The notes under the pieces were generated by a model. It did no database searches. It saw only the letters and a program-made list of their open reading frames with translations, and was not told the origin of the DNA. 30,391 nucleotides of DNA, from contig CAJUHJ010000027.1 of NCBI GenBank assembly GCA_910586355.1, positions 1 to 30,391 on the forward strand, given 5' to 3'. Below, piece by piece: positions 1 through 7,897 of the stretch. This DNA comes from an uncultured Lachnospiraceae bacterium. Lineage in GTDB: Bacteria; Bacillota; Clostridia; Lachnospirales; Lachnospiraceae. The position numbers were made by a program, and so were the translations under genes. Within the stretch, counting starts at the first letter, position 1, and every line of letters starts with the position of its first letter.

Positions 1-270
1 AATTATAGGTGATACTTGAGGATCAGGAAATCCGCAGGAATATTTGGCGCTTACCTTTCTTTCTTTTATCAGTAATAAATTCGAAAACAATTTTGTTACT
101 CAAAATGCCAAATAACTGCTAATCATTATAAGATGAATTTATGTATTACCATATTCCTTTTTATTATTTTTAATTCTCTTTAATACCAACAAAAATATCA
201 TCAGTATGATTGTGATTATCATTTCAGAAATAAAATTCATTAATATTACAATAAAAACAACTAGTTCCAG
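1..270. other. AT-rich stretch, no gene recognised
   Basis: Very A+T-rich sequence with no open frame of protein-like composition on either strand. It lies just beyond the 3' end of the minus-strand histidine kinase relic, so it probably holds its degraded C-terminal end (the ATP-binding G boxes) or flanking debris. I see no promoter, tRNA or repeat that I can support. Confidence 0.4.
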
Positions 271-273
271 TAC

Positions 274-760
274 ACTAAACCATAGCTTCTGGATTCTCTA
301 ATCTGTAAAATGGCACAAATAAATCGCTTTCTTTTCCCTCCGGCAGCCATACGCCTGTATTTAATATCTGCAAAATTCACATGTTTTTCTGAAACATGTC
401 TATCTTTATTCTTTCTCTTTCCGGTGAATATTTTACTGCATTCTGCAAAATATTTTCCACTGCTTTTTCCAGCAGTTTTTTATCTGCCAATAAATAAATT
501 TCGTCGGGAAAATCTATTTGTAACATTATATTTTTATCATTCATACTATCTTCATATATAGCAATTTTATCTCTTAATATTTTTGAAAAATTTATTTTTT
601 TCTCATATACTTTATAGTTGAAGTTTTCAATACTAGCTATATCTAAAATGTGAAGTATGCGTTGTTCCATTAATATAAGATTAAATTTTAAATAAATACT
701 TTTATATATTGATTCATCAAATTTATCTTATACAAACCATATAAAAAGCCACGTTCATTA
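274..760 (-). pseudogene. Degraded sensor histidine kinase (C-terminal part)
   Basis: The longest intact piece (377-670, minus) reads like the dimerisation/ATPase junction of an OmpR-family sensor kinase: a helix ending HILDIASIEN, then the N-box region LLEKAVENILQNAVKYSPE. That frame stops at 377. In another frame (about 345-274) the sequence continues with DLFVPFYRLENPEAMV, the F-box of such kinases, then TAG. Upstream, the kinase-like frame breaks at about 727 (TAA), and the next frame carries more protein-like sequence (GFLYGLYKINLM). No H-box is readable. At least two frame breaks plus missing G boxes make this a relic rather than a short gene. A real 97-aa protein from the middle piece is unlikely, because no ribosome binding site precedes its ATG at 670. 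Confidence 0.7.
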
Positions 761-1205
761 TCTGAAACACTATAAATATTATTTAATCTTTTTCATCTAT
801 CATTTTTTGCTAATATTAACTTATCTTCTAAAAACACTTTATCATTTCCTATTCATTAAATTGCTGCTTAATAGTATATCTGTTCAATTCAATTAATAGG
901 GCTAACAGAGTTATTAATAAAATAGGTGTTGTTTTTATTAATATACCATAGAATATAAACTATCGTCCTATCATTGCTTTTTTATATCAATCCTTTATCT
1001 ATTCAATTATAATTTACTCATAAACACTATCCCCACCTTATTTTTATTTTACTTTTTTGTTAAATTTAGTCAAATGATATTGTATAATAGCCTTTGAAGA
1101 TTCTGGCTGTATGTGAGACGTTGCCCATCTGACCACATTTAGAAGATGTATAGGATTATTACGATTACACTGCCGGAAAGACTTGCAGGTATCAGGGGTA
1201 GAGCG
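761..1205. other. AT-rich intergenic/relic DNA, nothing intact
   Basis: No intact gene. The minus strand from about 960 down to 780 has a hydrophobic stretch (ILLITLLALLIEL) followed by stop codons. It may be the transmembrane segment of the neighbouring kinase relic. Nothing else is recognisable. Confidence 0.35.
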
Positions 1206-1400
1206 TCAGCTCATTACATGCGTCCCATGTCCTGCAATTGTGCTTGCGAAATCGTCCATTGGGTTTCCGTCATCATCTATCCCAGTTATTCCGTTTTGCT
1301 CTGCTGGATTTATTCAAAGCCCATTTTTTATCAGGGAATGGTTGTAGTCACAATCCATATCAATTACAGTAACAATAGCTTGGAGATGAAAAAATCCTGC
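1206..1400 (-). pseudogene. Relic of an S8 (subtilisin-like) serine protease
   Basis: Reading the minus strand from 1379 gives AIVTVIDMDCDYNHSLIKN, the catalytic-Asp box of subtilases (consensus V-I-D-T-G-V-D-Y-x-H). An in-frame TGA at 1316-1314 follows, then INPAEQNGITGIDDDGNP and a perfect catalytic-His box, GHGTHV, ending at TGA 1208-1206. Order and spacing match family S8, where the Asp box, a WINPGE...GIDDDGNG stretch and the HGTHVAG box follow each other. The Ser box is absent and there is no start. It is a fragment of a once secreted or cell-wall protease, broken by nonsense and truncation. The overlapping plus-strand frame (1146-1493) is only a shadow. Confidence 0.75.
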
Positions 1401-1678
1401 TGTCCGTCGGAAAGCGCCGTCCATGTGCTTTTGACAGAAAAAGAATATAAGATAAAAAGAGTTGATTTAAAATATTATGATATAAGAATATAGAATTTTC
1501 AAATAAAAGGATATTCAAATTTACTTTTTCTTGCAATTTTTTTTGCTGTATGTTACTATTTTTTCGGACGGTATCCAAAGGAACTGTACCAGTACATATA
1601 AAAACAAGTAAAAGATTTTATTCTTATTGCAAATGGCTGCACCGTTTGGGCGGCACATGAAATATAAGGATTTTTATG
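1401..1678. other. Upstream region of the pan operon
   Basis: No gene seen. It should contain the promoter of the pantothenate operon, but I cannot pick a convincing -35/-10 pair. A short palindrome, GTACCAGTAC, lies near 1586-1595. A leader hairpin follows at 1681-1714. Confidence 0.3.
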
Positions 1679-1680
1679 AT

Positions 1681-1714
1681 ATGTCTGGACAGAGTATGTC
1701 CGGGCATTTTTTTT
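1681..1714 (+). terminator. Hairpin plus T8 before panC (terminator or attenuator)
   Basis: Arms ATGTCTGGACA (1681-1691) and TGTCCGGGCAT (1697-1707) pair over 11 bp with G-U wobbles around a 5-nt loop and run straight into eight T's. This is an intrinsic-terminator structure located 63 nt before the panC ATG. It could end upstream transcription or act as a leader attenuator of the pan operon; the sequence alone does not decide. Confidence 0.6.
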
Positions 1715-1776
1715 CGGGAAAATAAATTTTTTCGCTGACAGTTTGTAAAGGGATAAAATTGAGAAAGGATAATGCT

Positions 1777-2622
1777 ATGGAGATTACAGGATTGATTGAA
1801 GACGTAAGGGTGAAGGTAAAAGAGTGGCGCAGTAAAGGGCTGTCCGTAGGATTTGTGCCAACGATGGGATTTTTGCATGAGGGACATGAAAGCCTGATTG
1901 TAAAAGCGGCGGCGGAAAATGACAAAGTGGTTGTCAGTGATTTTGTCAATCCAATTCAATTTGGAGTCAATGAAGATTTGGCTTCGTATCCAAGAGATAT
2001 TGAAGCTGATAAACGCCTTTGTGAAGCGGCAGGAGCAGATTTGATTTTTCACCCCATACCAGAAACGATGTATGCGCCGGATTTTTCAACATTTGTGGAA
2101 GCGCAGCATGTAAGCGCAGAATTGTGTGGAAAAAGCAGGCCTACGCATTTTCGCGGCGTTTGCACTGTAGTTTGTAAATTATTCCATATTGTAATGCCGG
2201 ACAGGGCTTATTTTGGACAAAAAGACGCGCAGCAGCTTGCAGTGATCCGAAGAATGGTACGAGACTTAGATATGGATATTGAGATTGTAGGATGTCCCAT
2301 TATCAGGGAAGCGGACGGACTTGCAAAAAGCTCCAGGAATACTTATCTGAATGAAGAAGAACGGCAGGCGGCGCTGGTTCTTTCAAAGGCAGTATTTTAT
2401 GGAGAAGAGATGATTAAAAATGGAATAGTAGAAGCGGATACGGTTTTAACGGAAATGAGAAGGATGATAGAAGCCGAGCCTCTCGCGAAAATAGATTATG
2501 TGGAAATGGTAAATGCCGACAGCATAGAAAAGATTGAAAAAGCAGAAGGAAATGTTTTGATTGCAGTTGCCGTATGGATTGGGACAACACGATTAATTGA
2601 CAATTTTATCATAGAAGTGTAG
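1777..2622 (+). CDS. panC: Pantothenate synthetase (pantoate--beta-alanine ligase)
   Basis: Cytoplasmic enzyme that joins pantoate and beta-alanine with ATP hydrolysis to AMP, giving pantothenate (vitamin B5). The 281-aa product has the usual family length. Visible motifs: the ATP/pantoate loop PTMGFLHEGH (residues 28-37), FVNPIQFG (56-63), RPTHFRGV (121-128), GQKD (147-150) and the KMSKS-like KSSRN (184-188). Two positions differ from the commonest bacterial form (SDFVNP rather than SIFVNP; KSSRN rather than MSSRN), with no sign of inactivation. The ATG at 1777 was chosen because GAGAAAGGA ends 7 nt upstream; an in-frame TTG at 1759 lies before this site. First gene of a five-gene operon, 13 nt ahead of panD, whose product supplies its beta-alanine. 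Confidence 0.97.
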   Translation: MEITGLIEDVRVKVKEWRSKGLSVGFVPTMGFLHEGHESLIVKAAAENDKVVVSDFVNPIQFGVNEDLASYPRDIEADKRLCEAAGADLIFHPIPETMYAPDFSTFVEAQHVSAELCGKSRPTHFRGVCTVVCKLFHIVMPDRAYFGQKDAQQLAVIRRMVRDLDMDIEIVGCPIIREADGLAKSSRNTYLNEEERQAALVLSKAVFYGEEMIKNGIVEADTVLTEMRRMIEAEPLAKIDYVEMVNADSIEKIEKAEGNVLIAVAVWIGTTRLIDNFIIEV

Positions 2623-2635
2623 AGAGGTAATCGGG

Positions 2636-3025
2636 ATGATGATTGAAGTATTAAAAAGTAAAATACACAGGGCGGTTGTGACGCAGGCTGAATTGAATTA
2701 TGTAGGAAGCATTACGATTGATGAGCGTTTGATGGAAGCGGCAGAAATTTATGAATATGAAAAGATACAGGTGGCGGACGTAGACAATGGCGCACGATTT
2801 GAGACATATGTGATTGCCGGAGAAGCAGGCAGCGGAATTATCTGCCTGAATGGGGCGGCGGCGCGTATGGTATCTGCCGGAGATAAAGTAATTTTGATGT
2901 GTTATGCGCAGATGTCGCCCGAAGAGCTGAAAGAAAATCCGCCGAAAGTTGTTTTTGTGGACGGGCAGAATCACATTACATCTGTCAGACATTATGAAAA
3001 GCATGGAAGGTTAGAAGAAAATTAG
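2636..3025 (+). CDS. panD: Aspartate 1-decarboxylase (pyruvoyl enzyme) precursor
   Basis: Converts L-aspartate to beta-alanine, the second substrate of PanC. The 129-aa proenzyme cleaves itself at a Gly-Ser bond to form the pyruvoyl cofactor. That site is seen as YVGSITID with G24-S25, exactly where it falls in characterised PanD proteins. The N-terminus (KSKIHRAVVTQAEL) and the GAAARMVSAGDKVI / CYAQM blocks are also typical. Start: ATG 2636 after AGAGAGG; a second ATG at 2639 is possible, but 2636 places the cleaved serine at position 25 as in E. coli. It sits between panC (13-nt gap) and coaBC (15-nt gap), so it is co-transcribed. Confidence 0.97.
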   Translation: MMIEVLKSKIHRAVVTQAELNYVGSITIDERLMEAAEIYEYEKIQVADVDNGARFETYVIAGEAGSGIICLNGAAARMVSAGDKVILMCYAQMSPEELKENPPKVVFVDGQNHITSVRHYEKHGRLEEN

Positions 3026-3040
3026 GATCGGGAGGATAAA

Positions 3041-4276
3041 ATGCTGACAGGAAAAAAAGTAGTACTTGGCGTGACAGGAAGCATTGCCGCCTATAAGATG
3101 GCAAACGTCGCAAGTATGCTGGTAAAACACAATTGCGAAGTGCATGTTGTTTTGACCCAAAATGCGGCGAAGTTTATTACGCCGGTTACATTTGAGACAT
3201 TGACGAAACATCCATGCCAGATGGATACATTTGAACGGCAGAATCCGGTTGATATTCATCATTTGACCCTTGGGCAAACCGCGGATTTGCTGCTTATCGC
3301 CCCGGCAAGCGCTGATGTGATAGGAAAAATAGCGTATGGGATTGCAGACGATTTACTCACTTCTACGGTAATCGCAGCAACTTGTCCGGTAATGATTGCG
3401 CCGGCAATGAATACGCATATGTATCAAAATCCGATTGTACAGGAAAATATCAGCCGTTTGAAATCGTTTGGCTATACGTTTATAGAACCGCAGAAAGGGC
3501 GTCTTGCGTGCGAGGCTGTCGGGATTGGCAAATTGGCGGATGAATCGATACTGACAGAATGTGTGATACAGAAATTAAAAGAAGAAACTAAGGAAAAGAC
3601 GATACCGGATCTTTTGGGGAGGAGAATTCTTGTGACAGCCGGGCCTACGAGGGAAAGCGTAGATCCCGTCCGTTTCCTTACCAATCATTCCAGCGGAAAA
3701 ATGGGTTATGCAGTTTGTGAATGTGCAAAACGGCGTGGTGCAGAGGTAACGCTTGTCTCAGGCCCGGTTCATTTAAAAGCTCCGGACGGGGTGAGGTTAA
3801 TTCCAGTAACAACCGCAGAGGATATGTATCAGGCAGTTATGCAGCAGGAGGCGCGGCAGGATATTATCATCAAAGCGGCGGCAGTTGCGGATTACCGCCC
3901 GACAAAGCAGCATACAGAAAAAACCAAAAAACAGGAAGGCGAGCTAATTTTGGAATTGGAACGGACAAAAGATATTCTGGCGGAATTGGGCAAAACAAAA
4001 CGGAAAAATCAATGTATCTGCGGTTTTTCTATGGAGACAGAACATGTGCTTGAAAATTCCAGAGCAAAACTAAAAAAGAAGAATGTGGATTTGATTGCTG
4101 CGAACAGTCTGAGAGAGGAAGGCGCGGGTTTTGGCGTTGATACGAACCGTTTGATTCTTATTACAGAATCAAGCGAGGAAGAATTGGGGCTTTTATCAAA
4201 AAGAGAATGTGCAGACCGATTATTAAATCGTCTGAATGAAATTTGGAAACAAAAACAAGAGGAGGACAATTTATGA
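3041..4276 (+). CDS. coaBC: Bifunctional CoaBC: phosphopantothenoylcysteine synthetase/decarboxylase
   Basis: Catalyses two consecutive CoA steps: CTP-dependent joining of 4'-phosphopantothenate to cysteine (CoaB half) and FMN-dependent decarboxylation to 4'-phosphopantetheine (CoaC half). The 411-aa length is that of the standard fusion. CoaC half (about 1-190): GVTGSIAAYK flavin loop, HHLTL with the catalytic His near 74, PAMNTHM (121-127), and the flap RLACEAVGIGKL with Cys157. CoaB half (about 194-400): TAGPTRESVDPVRFLTNHSS, GKMGYA, AAAVADYRP (278-286) with the following Lys-rich segment, and NRL near the C-terminus. RBS GGGAGG precedes ATG 3041. Its stop overlaps the next gene (ATGA at 4273-4276), indicating translational coupling. 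Confidence 0.97.
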   Translation: MLTGKKVVLGVTGSIAAYKMANVASMLVKHNCEVHVVLTQNAAKFITPVTFETLTKHPCQMDTFERQNPVDIHHLTLGQTADLLLIAPASADVIGKIAYGIADDLLTSTVIAATCPVMIAPAMNTHMYQNPIVQENISRLKSFGYTFIEPQKGRLACEAVGIGKLADESILTECVIQKLKEETKEKTIPDLLGRRILVTAGPTRESVDPVRFLTNHSSGKMGYAVCECAKRRGAEVTLVSGPVHLKAPDGVRLIPVTTAEDMYQAVMQQEARQDIIIKAAAVADYRPTKQHTEKTKKQEGELILELERTKDILAELGKTKRKNQCICGFSMETEHVLENSRAKLKKKNVDLIAANSLREEGAGFGVDTNRLILITESSEEELGLLSKRECADRLLNRLNEIWKQKQEEDNL

Positions 4277-5235
4277 ACCAAATGAAACGAGTATGCAGTT
4301 TTATGTCAAATAATATTGCGGTGTTAATTATCATTTTTTCCGTCATTGCATTTTTTTATCCATCCGGTTTTTCCTGGGCAACGAATTATACGACCATATT
4401 TTTAGGGCTTGCAATGTTTGGAATGGGACTGACGATTAAAGCAGAGGATTTTAAAGTGGTGTTTACCCGGCCGAAAGATTTATTTGTCGGCTGCGTGCTT
4501 CAATATACAGTTATGCCGATTGCAGCTTTTGTGCTGGCAAAATTATTTCAGCTTCCAACAGACCTTGCGCTTGGTGTTATTTTGGTAGGATGCTGCCCTG
4601 GCGGAACAGCAAGCAACGTAATTACTTATATCGCCGGAGGGGACGTGCCTCTGTCTGTGGGAATGACGATTGTATCAACGATTTTGGCGCCGCTTACAAC
4701 TCCGGTTCTCGTTTATTTTTTGGCTGGTTCCTGGGTTGAGGTTTCGCTTCTTACTATGATGATGTCTGTGGTAAAAGTCGTGCTGCTTCCGGTTTTAGCC
4801 GGAATTTTATTGTATCGCCTGTTCCCAAGGCAAGTAGATGCGCTGCGGGATTTTCTGCCGTTAGTATCGGTCGTATCGATTGTAATGATTATTTCCGGAA
4901 TCGTTGGAAGCAATGCAGAGAAAATCATTACCTGCGGCGCATTGGTTATGATTGTAGTGGCAATCCATAACGGAGTGGGATTATTGCTTGGTACTGGCGC
5001 GGCAAAATTATTGAGAATGGAAGAGAAAAAGGTAACTGCGGTTGGAATCGAAGTTGGTATGCAAAACAGCGGGCTTGCCATTTCTCTGGCAACTGCTAAT
5101 TTTGCTATGAATCCACTGGCTACGCTGCCGGGTGCGATATTTTCTGTATGGCATAATATATCCGGTACAATTTATGCGGGAATCCGTAATAGAAGAAAGC
5201 TAAAATCTTATGCGCAGACTGCCGCAGAGTTGTAA
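4273..5235 (+). CDS. BASS-family transporter, probable PanS-like pantoate/ketopantoate importer
   Basis: A 320-aa integral membrane protein of the bile acid:sodium symporter (BASS) family with about nine to ten hydrophobic segments. Signatures are CCPGGTASNVITYIAGGD (about 107-124) and the sodium-site motif EVGMQNSGLA (260-269). ATG 4273 is preceded by AAGAGGAGG and overlaps the coaBC stop by 4 nt; an upstream in-frame TTG inside coaBC has no comparable site. Known for the family: Salmonella PanS is a BASS member that takes up ketopantoate and pantoate. Inference: coupling to coaBC in a pan operon makes a pantothenate precursor a far better substrate guess than bile acid. The family is certain; the substrate is moderately likely. 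Confidence 0.9.
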   Translation: MNQMKRVCSFMSNNIAVLIIIFSVIAFFYPSGFSWATNYTTIFLGLAMFGMGLTIKAEDFKVVFTRPKDLFVGCVLQYTVMPIAAFVLAKLFQLPTDLALGVILVGCCPGGTASNVITYIAGGDVPLSVGMTIVSTILAPLTTPVLVYFLAGSWVEVSLLTMMMSVVKVVLLPVLAGILLYRLFPRQVDALRDFLPLVSVVSIVMIISGIVGSNAEKIITCGALVMIVVAIHNGVGLLLGTGAAKLLRMEEKKVTAVGIEVGMQNSGLAISLATANFAMNPLATLPGAIFSVWHNISGTIYAGIRNRRKLKSYAQTAAEL

Positions 5236-5253
5236 GGAAAAAGGGAGAAAAGA

Positions 5254-5859
5254 ATGGAATCGAAAAAGTTTTCAACAAAACAATTTGTAGAAATGGCGTT
5301 ATTGACAGCTGTCATTTTATTGCTGGCGTTTACACCGATTGGTTATATTCGGACATTTGGACTTGAAATTACATTAATTGTGGTTCCGGTAACAGTCGGG
5401 GCTGTAACATTGGGACCGGCTGCCGGAGCCGTATTAGGAGCGGTGTTTGGTATTACAAGTTTTATTCAGTGTTTTGGGATGAGCCCGTTTGGAGCAGTTT
5501 TGCTTGGTATCAATCCGTTTGCAACGTTTGTTGTCTGCGTCGTATCCAGAATCCTTATGGGATGGCTGACGGGGTTAATTTATCAGGCGCTTAAAAATGT
5601 CAGGCAGATAAAAAAAGCGGCGGTTGTGATTGCAAATTTAATTGGGCCGTTTCTTAATACCTGCTTTTTTATGGGGACGCTTGTACTGTGTTTTTATCAT
5701 ACAGAGTATATTCAGGGATTGGCACAATCTATGAAGGTATCAAATGTATTTGCATTTATCGTGGCCTTTGTAGGGGTCAATGGAGTGATTGAAGCGGCTG
5801 TTTGCTTTGTAGTGGGCAGCACGATTTCTAAGGCGCTTTTGGTGGTGTTAAAAAATTAA
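5254..5859 (+). CDS. ECF transporter S component, probably for pantothenate (PanT-like)
   Basis: A 201-aa, very hydrophobic protein with about six membrane segments and the N-terminal sequence style of ECF S components: a short charged start, then FVEMALLTAVILLLAFTPIG, then VTVGAVTLGPAAGAVLGAVFGI. S components bind a vitamin and dock on a shared energising module (EcfA/A'/T), not encoded here, as usual for group II systems. ATG 5254 follows AAGGGAGAAA, 18 nt after the previous stop. Last gene of the operon, with a terminator behind it. Position after panCD-coaBC-panS points to pantothenate as ligand; other vitamins cannot be excluded from sequence alone. Confidence 0.88.
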   Translation: MESKKFSTKQFVEMALLTAVILLLAFTPIGYIRTFGLEITLIVVPVTVGAVTLGPAAGAVLGAVFGITSFIQCFGMSPFGAVLLGINPFATFVVCVVSRILMGWLTGLIYQALKNVRQIKKAAVVIANLIGPFLNTCFFMGTLVLCFYHTEYIQGLAQSMKVSNVFAFIVAFVGVNGVIEAAVCFVVGSTISKALLVVLKN

Positions 5860-5915
5860 TTTGTGCGTGTTTATGAAAGTTTAAAACCTATGGAAAATAC
5901 TTAATAAAAATGATA

Positions 5916-5978
5916 GAGGCTGGGCAGGCATCTATATTTGAGGATTATGGAGTTAAAATATAGATGTTTTTCTGCCTC
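5916..5978 (+). terminator. Terminator of the pan operon
   Basis: Long hairpin: outer arms GAGGC...GCCTC and GGGCAG...CTGCC enclose a perfect 11-bp inner stem, CATCTATATTT (5929-5939) with AAATATAGATG (5956-5966), followed by a T-run at 5967-5971. It lies about 55 nt after the last pan gene. Confidence 0.75.
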
Positions 5979-6008
5979 TTGCAGAAAAGCAGGGATTCGT
6001 ATTATAAT
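5979..6008 (+). promoter_or_regulatory. Promoter of mrp-methyltransferase operon
   Basis: TTGCAG (5979-5984), an 18-nt spacer, then a perfect TATAAT (6003-6008): a sigma-A-type promoter. The predicted start near 6014 falls inside the hairpin at 6010-6050, so the transcript would begin with this structure. Confidence 0.6.
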
Positions 6009-6009
6009 A

Positions 6010-6050
6010 TTAGGGCATGTTCAAAGTATCTATTTTTGGACATGCCCTAA
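6010..6050 (+). promoter_or_regulatory. Leader hairpin before mrp
   Basis: Arms TTAGGGCATGTTC (6010-6022) and GGACATGCCCTAA (6038-6050) pair over 13 bp with one wobble around a 15-nt loop. What follows is an A-run, not a T-run, so it is not a plus-strand terminator. It ends about 8 nt before the AAAAGAGG ribosome binding site of mrp and may stabilise the message or be a regulator site. Confidence 0.55.
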
Positions 6051-6073
6051 AAAAATGAAAAGAGGTATCGGTT

Positions 6074-6910
6074 ATGCCGGAAAATAGCACGTGCAGCAGC
6101 GCTTCTAGTTGTTCAAAAGAAAGTTGTGAAGGCTGCCAGAGCAACAAAAATTCTCAAAGTATGTTAGCGCCTTTAAATGAATTGTCTTCCGTTAAAAAAG
6201 TAATTGGAGTAGTCAGTGGAAAGGGAGGCGTTGGAAAATCTCTTGTGACGGCTTCGCTTGCGGTATCAATGAAAAAAGCAGGTTTTGAAGTTGGAATTAT
6301 GGATGCAGATATTACGGGACCGTCCATTCCAAAGATGTTTGGCTTACATGGGCCGGCATATGGTACGGATGATGGGATGTATGCGATACCGGCAGAAGAT
6401 GGTACGAAAATTATGTCCATAAATCTTCTTGTGGATGATGAAGAAGCTCCCGTTATTTGGAGAGGACCCGTTATCGGAGGGGCGGTGAAACAGTTTTGGA
6501 CAGATGTTATCTGGGGGGATTTGGATTATTTATTTGTAGATATGCCGCCTGGAACGGGAGACGTTCCGCTAACTGTCTTTCAGTCGCTTCCAGTAGATGG
6601 AATTATTGTTGTCACTTCTCCGCAGGAGCTGGTTCAGTTGATTGTAAAAAAAGCATACAACATGGCTCAGATGATGAATATTCCGATATTGGGAATTGTA
6701 GAAAATTTTAGTTATTTCAAATGTCCAGACTGTGGAAAAGAGATTCATATTTTTGGTAAAAGTCATGTAGACGAAGTTGCCGCAGAGCTTTCCCTTCCGG
6801 TATTTGGCAAACTGCCGATAGATCCGAATCTGGCAAAAGCTGCTGATGAAGGAAAATTTTACGAGATAGAAAATCCTTATCTTGCAGGGGCAGTGGAAGC
6901 GTTGAAATAG
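6074..6910 (+). CDS. Mrp/NBP35-family P-loop ATPase (Fe-S cluster carrier)
   Basis: Cytosolic ATPase that binds a bridging iron-sulfur cluster and passes it to apoproteins (ApbC/Mrp/NBP35 group). The 278-aa protein has a deviant Walker A loop SGKGGVGKS (48-56), switch-I-like DADITGPSIPKMFG (77-90), DMPPGTGDVPLT (156-167) and the cluster-ligating pair CPDC (C217, C220). Before the ATPase domain is a short Cys-rich tail (C7, C13, C18, C21), as in NBP35-like forms that can hold a second cluster; the DUF59 domain of many bacterial Mrp proteins is absent. ATG 6074 follows AAAAGAGG. The next gene starts 23 nt downstream and is likely co-transcribed. Confidence 0.94.
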   Translation: MPENSTCSSASSCSKESCEGCQSNKNSQSMLAPLNELSSVKKVIGVVSGKGGVGKSLVTASLAVSMKKAGFEVGIMDADITGPSIPKMFGLHGPAYGTDDGMYAIPAEDGTKIMSINLLVDDEEAPVIWRGPVIGGAVKQFWTDVIWGDLDYLFVDMPPGTGDVPLTVFQSLPVDGIIVVTSPQELVQLIVKKAYNMAQMMNIPILGIVENFSYFKCPDCGKEIHIFGKSHVDEVAAELSLPVFGKLPIDPNLAKAADEGKFYEIENPYLAGAVEALK

Positions 6911-6933
6911 AAAAGTATTAGAAAGGAATCTGT

Positions 6934-7791
6934 ATGTGGTTAGCTGATGGTTGGAAAGATTATGAAGTGTTAGATTGTTCCAGTGGTGAAAAATTAGAAC
7001 GCTGGGGAAATTATATATTGGTACGGCCGGATCCGCAGGTCATTTGGAATACACCTAAAAAGGCGTGGGGCTGGCAGAAAAGGAATGGGCATTATCATCG
7101 TAGTTCAAAAGGCGGCGGAGAATGGGAATTTTTTGATTTGCCGAAACAGTGGAGTGTTCATTACCGGAACATGACATTTCATTTGAAGCCTTTTCATTTT
7201 AAGCATACAGGGCTTTTCCCGGAACAAGCGGTAAATTGGGATTGGTGTGCAAAGAAAATTAAACAGTGTTCTTATCCGGTTAAAGTGTTGAATTTGTTTG
7301 CTTATACTGGAGGGGCAACTCTTTCGGCTGCTATGGCAGGTGCAAGCGTTACTCATGTGGACGCTTCAAAAGGGATGGTTACATGGGCGAAGGAAAACGC
7401 AGTATCTTCTGGTTTGAAAGATGCGCCGATTCGCTGGCTTGTAGATGATTGTGTAAAGTTTGTAGAGCGGGAGATTCGGAGGGGCAGCCGTTATGATGCA
7501 ATTATTATGGACCCGCCATCTTATGGAAGAGGGCCAAAAGGCGAAATCTGGAAAATAGAAGAATCGATATATTCTTTTATTCAATTATGCAGCAGACTGC
7601 TTTCCGACCATCCATTATTTTTTGTCATTAACTCTTATACGACCGGGCTGCAGCCGGCTGTCCTGGCATATATGCTGCAGTTGGAATTGAAGAGATTTGG
7701 CGGAAAGATTTCTGCGGATGAAATTGGGATACCAGTCTCTTCAAATGGATTCATTCTGCCATGTGGAGCCTGCGGCAGATTTGAAATGTAA
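6934..7791 (+). CDS. Class I SAM-dependent methyltransferase, RlmI/RlmK-like
   Basis: A 285-aa protein with the Rossmann methyltransferase core: motif I VLNLFAYTGG (118-127), an acidic ribose-binding segment THVDASKGMV (140-149), and the active-site motif DPPSYGRGPKGE (193-204). This DPPSY type occurs in COG1092 enzymes (RlmI/RlmK), which methylate 23S rRNA. The N-terminal part has no evident PUA domain and is Trp/His-rich (WLADGW, WGWQKRNGHYHR). It probably methylates RNA; the exact base is unknown. ATG 6934 has AGAAAGGA 8 nt upstream and sits 23 nt after the Mrp stop. A terminator follows at 7849-7893. Confidence 0.88.
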   Translation: MWLADGWKDYEVLDCSSGEKLERWGNYILVRPDPQVIWNTPKKAWGWQKRNGHYHRSSKGGGEWEFFDLPKQWSVHYRNMTFHLKPFHFKHTGLFPEQAVNWDWCAKKIKQCSYPVKVLNLFAYTGGATLSAAMAGASVTHVDASKGMVTWAKENAVSSGLKDAPIRWLVDDCVKFVEREIRRGSRYDAIIMDPPSYGRGPKGEIWKIEESIYSFIQLCSRLLSDHPLFFVINSYTTGLQPAVLAYMLQLELKRFGGKISADEIGIPVSSNGFILPCGACGRFEM

Positions 7792-7848
7792 AAAAATACC
7801 GCCAGATTGGCTCGTTGCCCTTAAGTTTTGATACACCTTAGAAGTATA

Positions 7849-7893
7849 GGCAGTCATCACTATTACGATAGTGTCGGCTGTCTTATTTTTTTG
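7849..7893 (+). terminator. Terminator after the methyltransferase gene
   Basis: Hairpin with a perfect CACTAT (7858-7863) / ATAGTG (7868-7873) inner stem, a TACG tetraloop, and a lower stem formed by GGCAG and CTGTC with wobbles, followed by TTATTTTTTT (7883-7892). Confidence 0.7.
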
Positions 7894-7897
7894 TTTG

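Noticed and set aside
310..561. 83-codon plus-strand frame
   Set aside because: Shadow of the minus-strand histidine kinase relic; no ribosome binding site.
1146..1493. 115-codon plus-strand frame
   Set aside because: Composition is not protein-like, and the opposite strand carries a readable subtilase relic.
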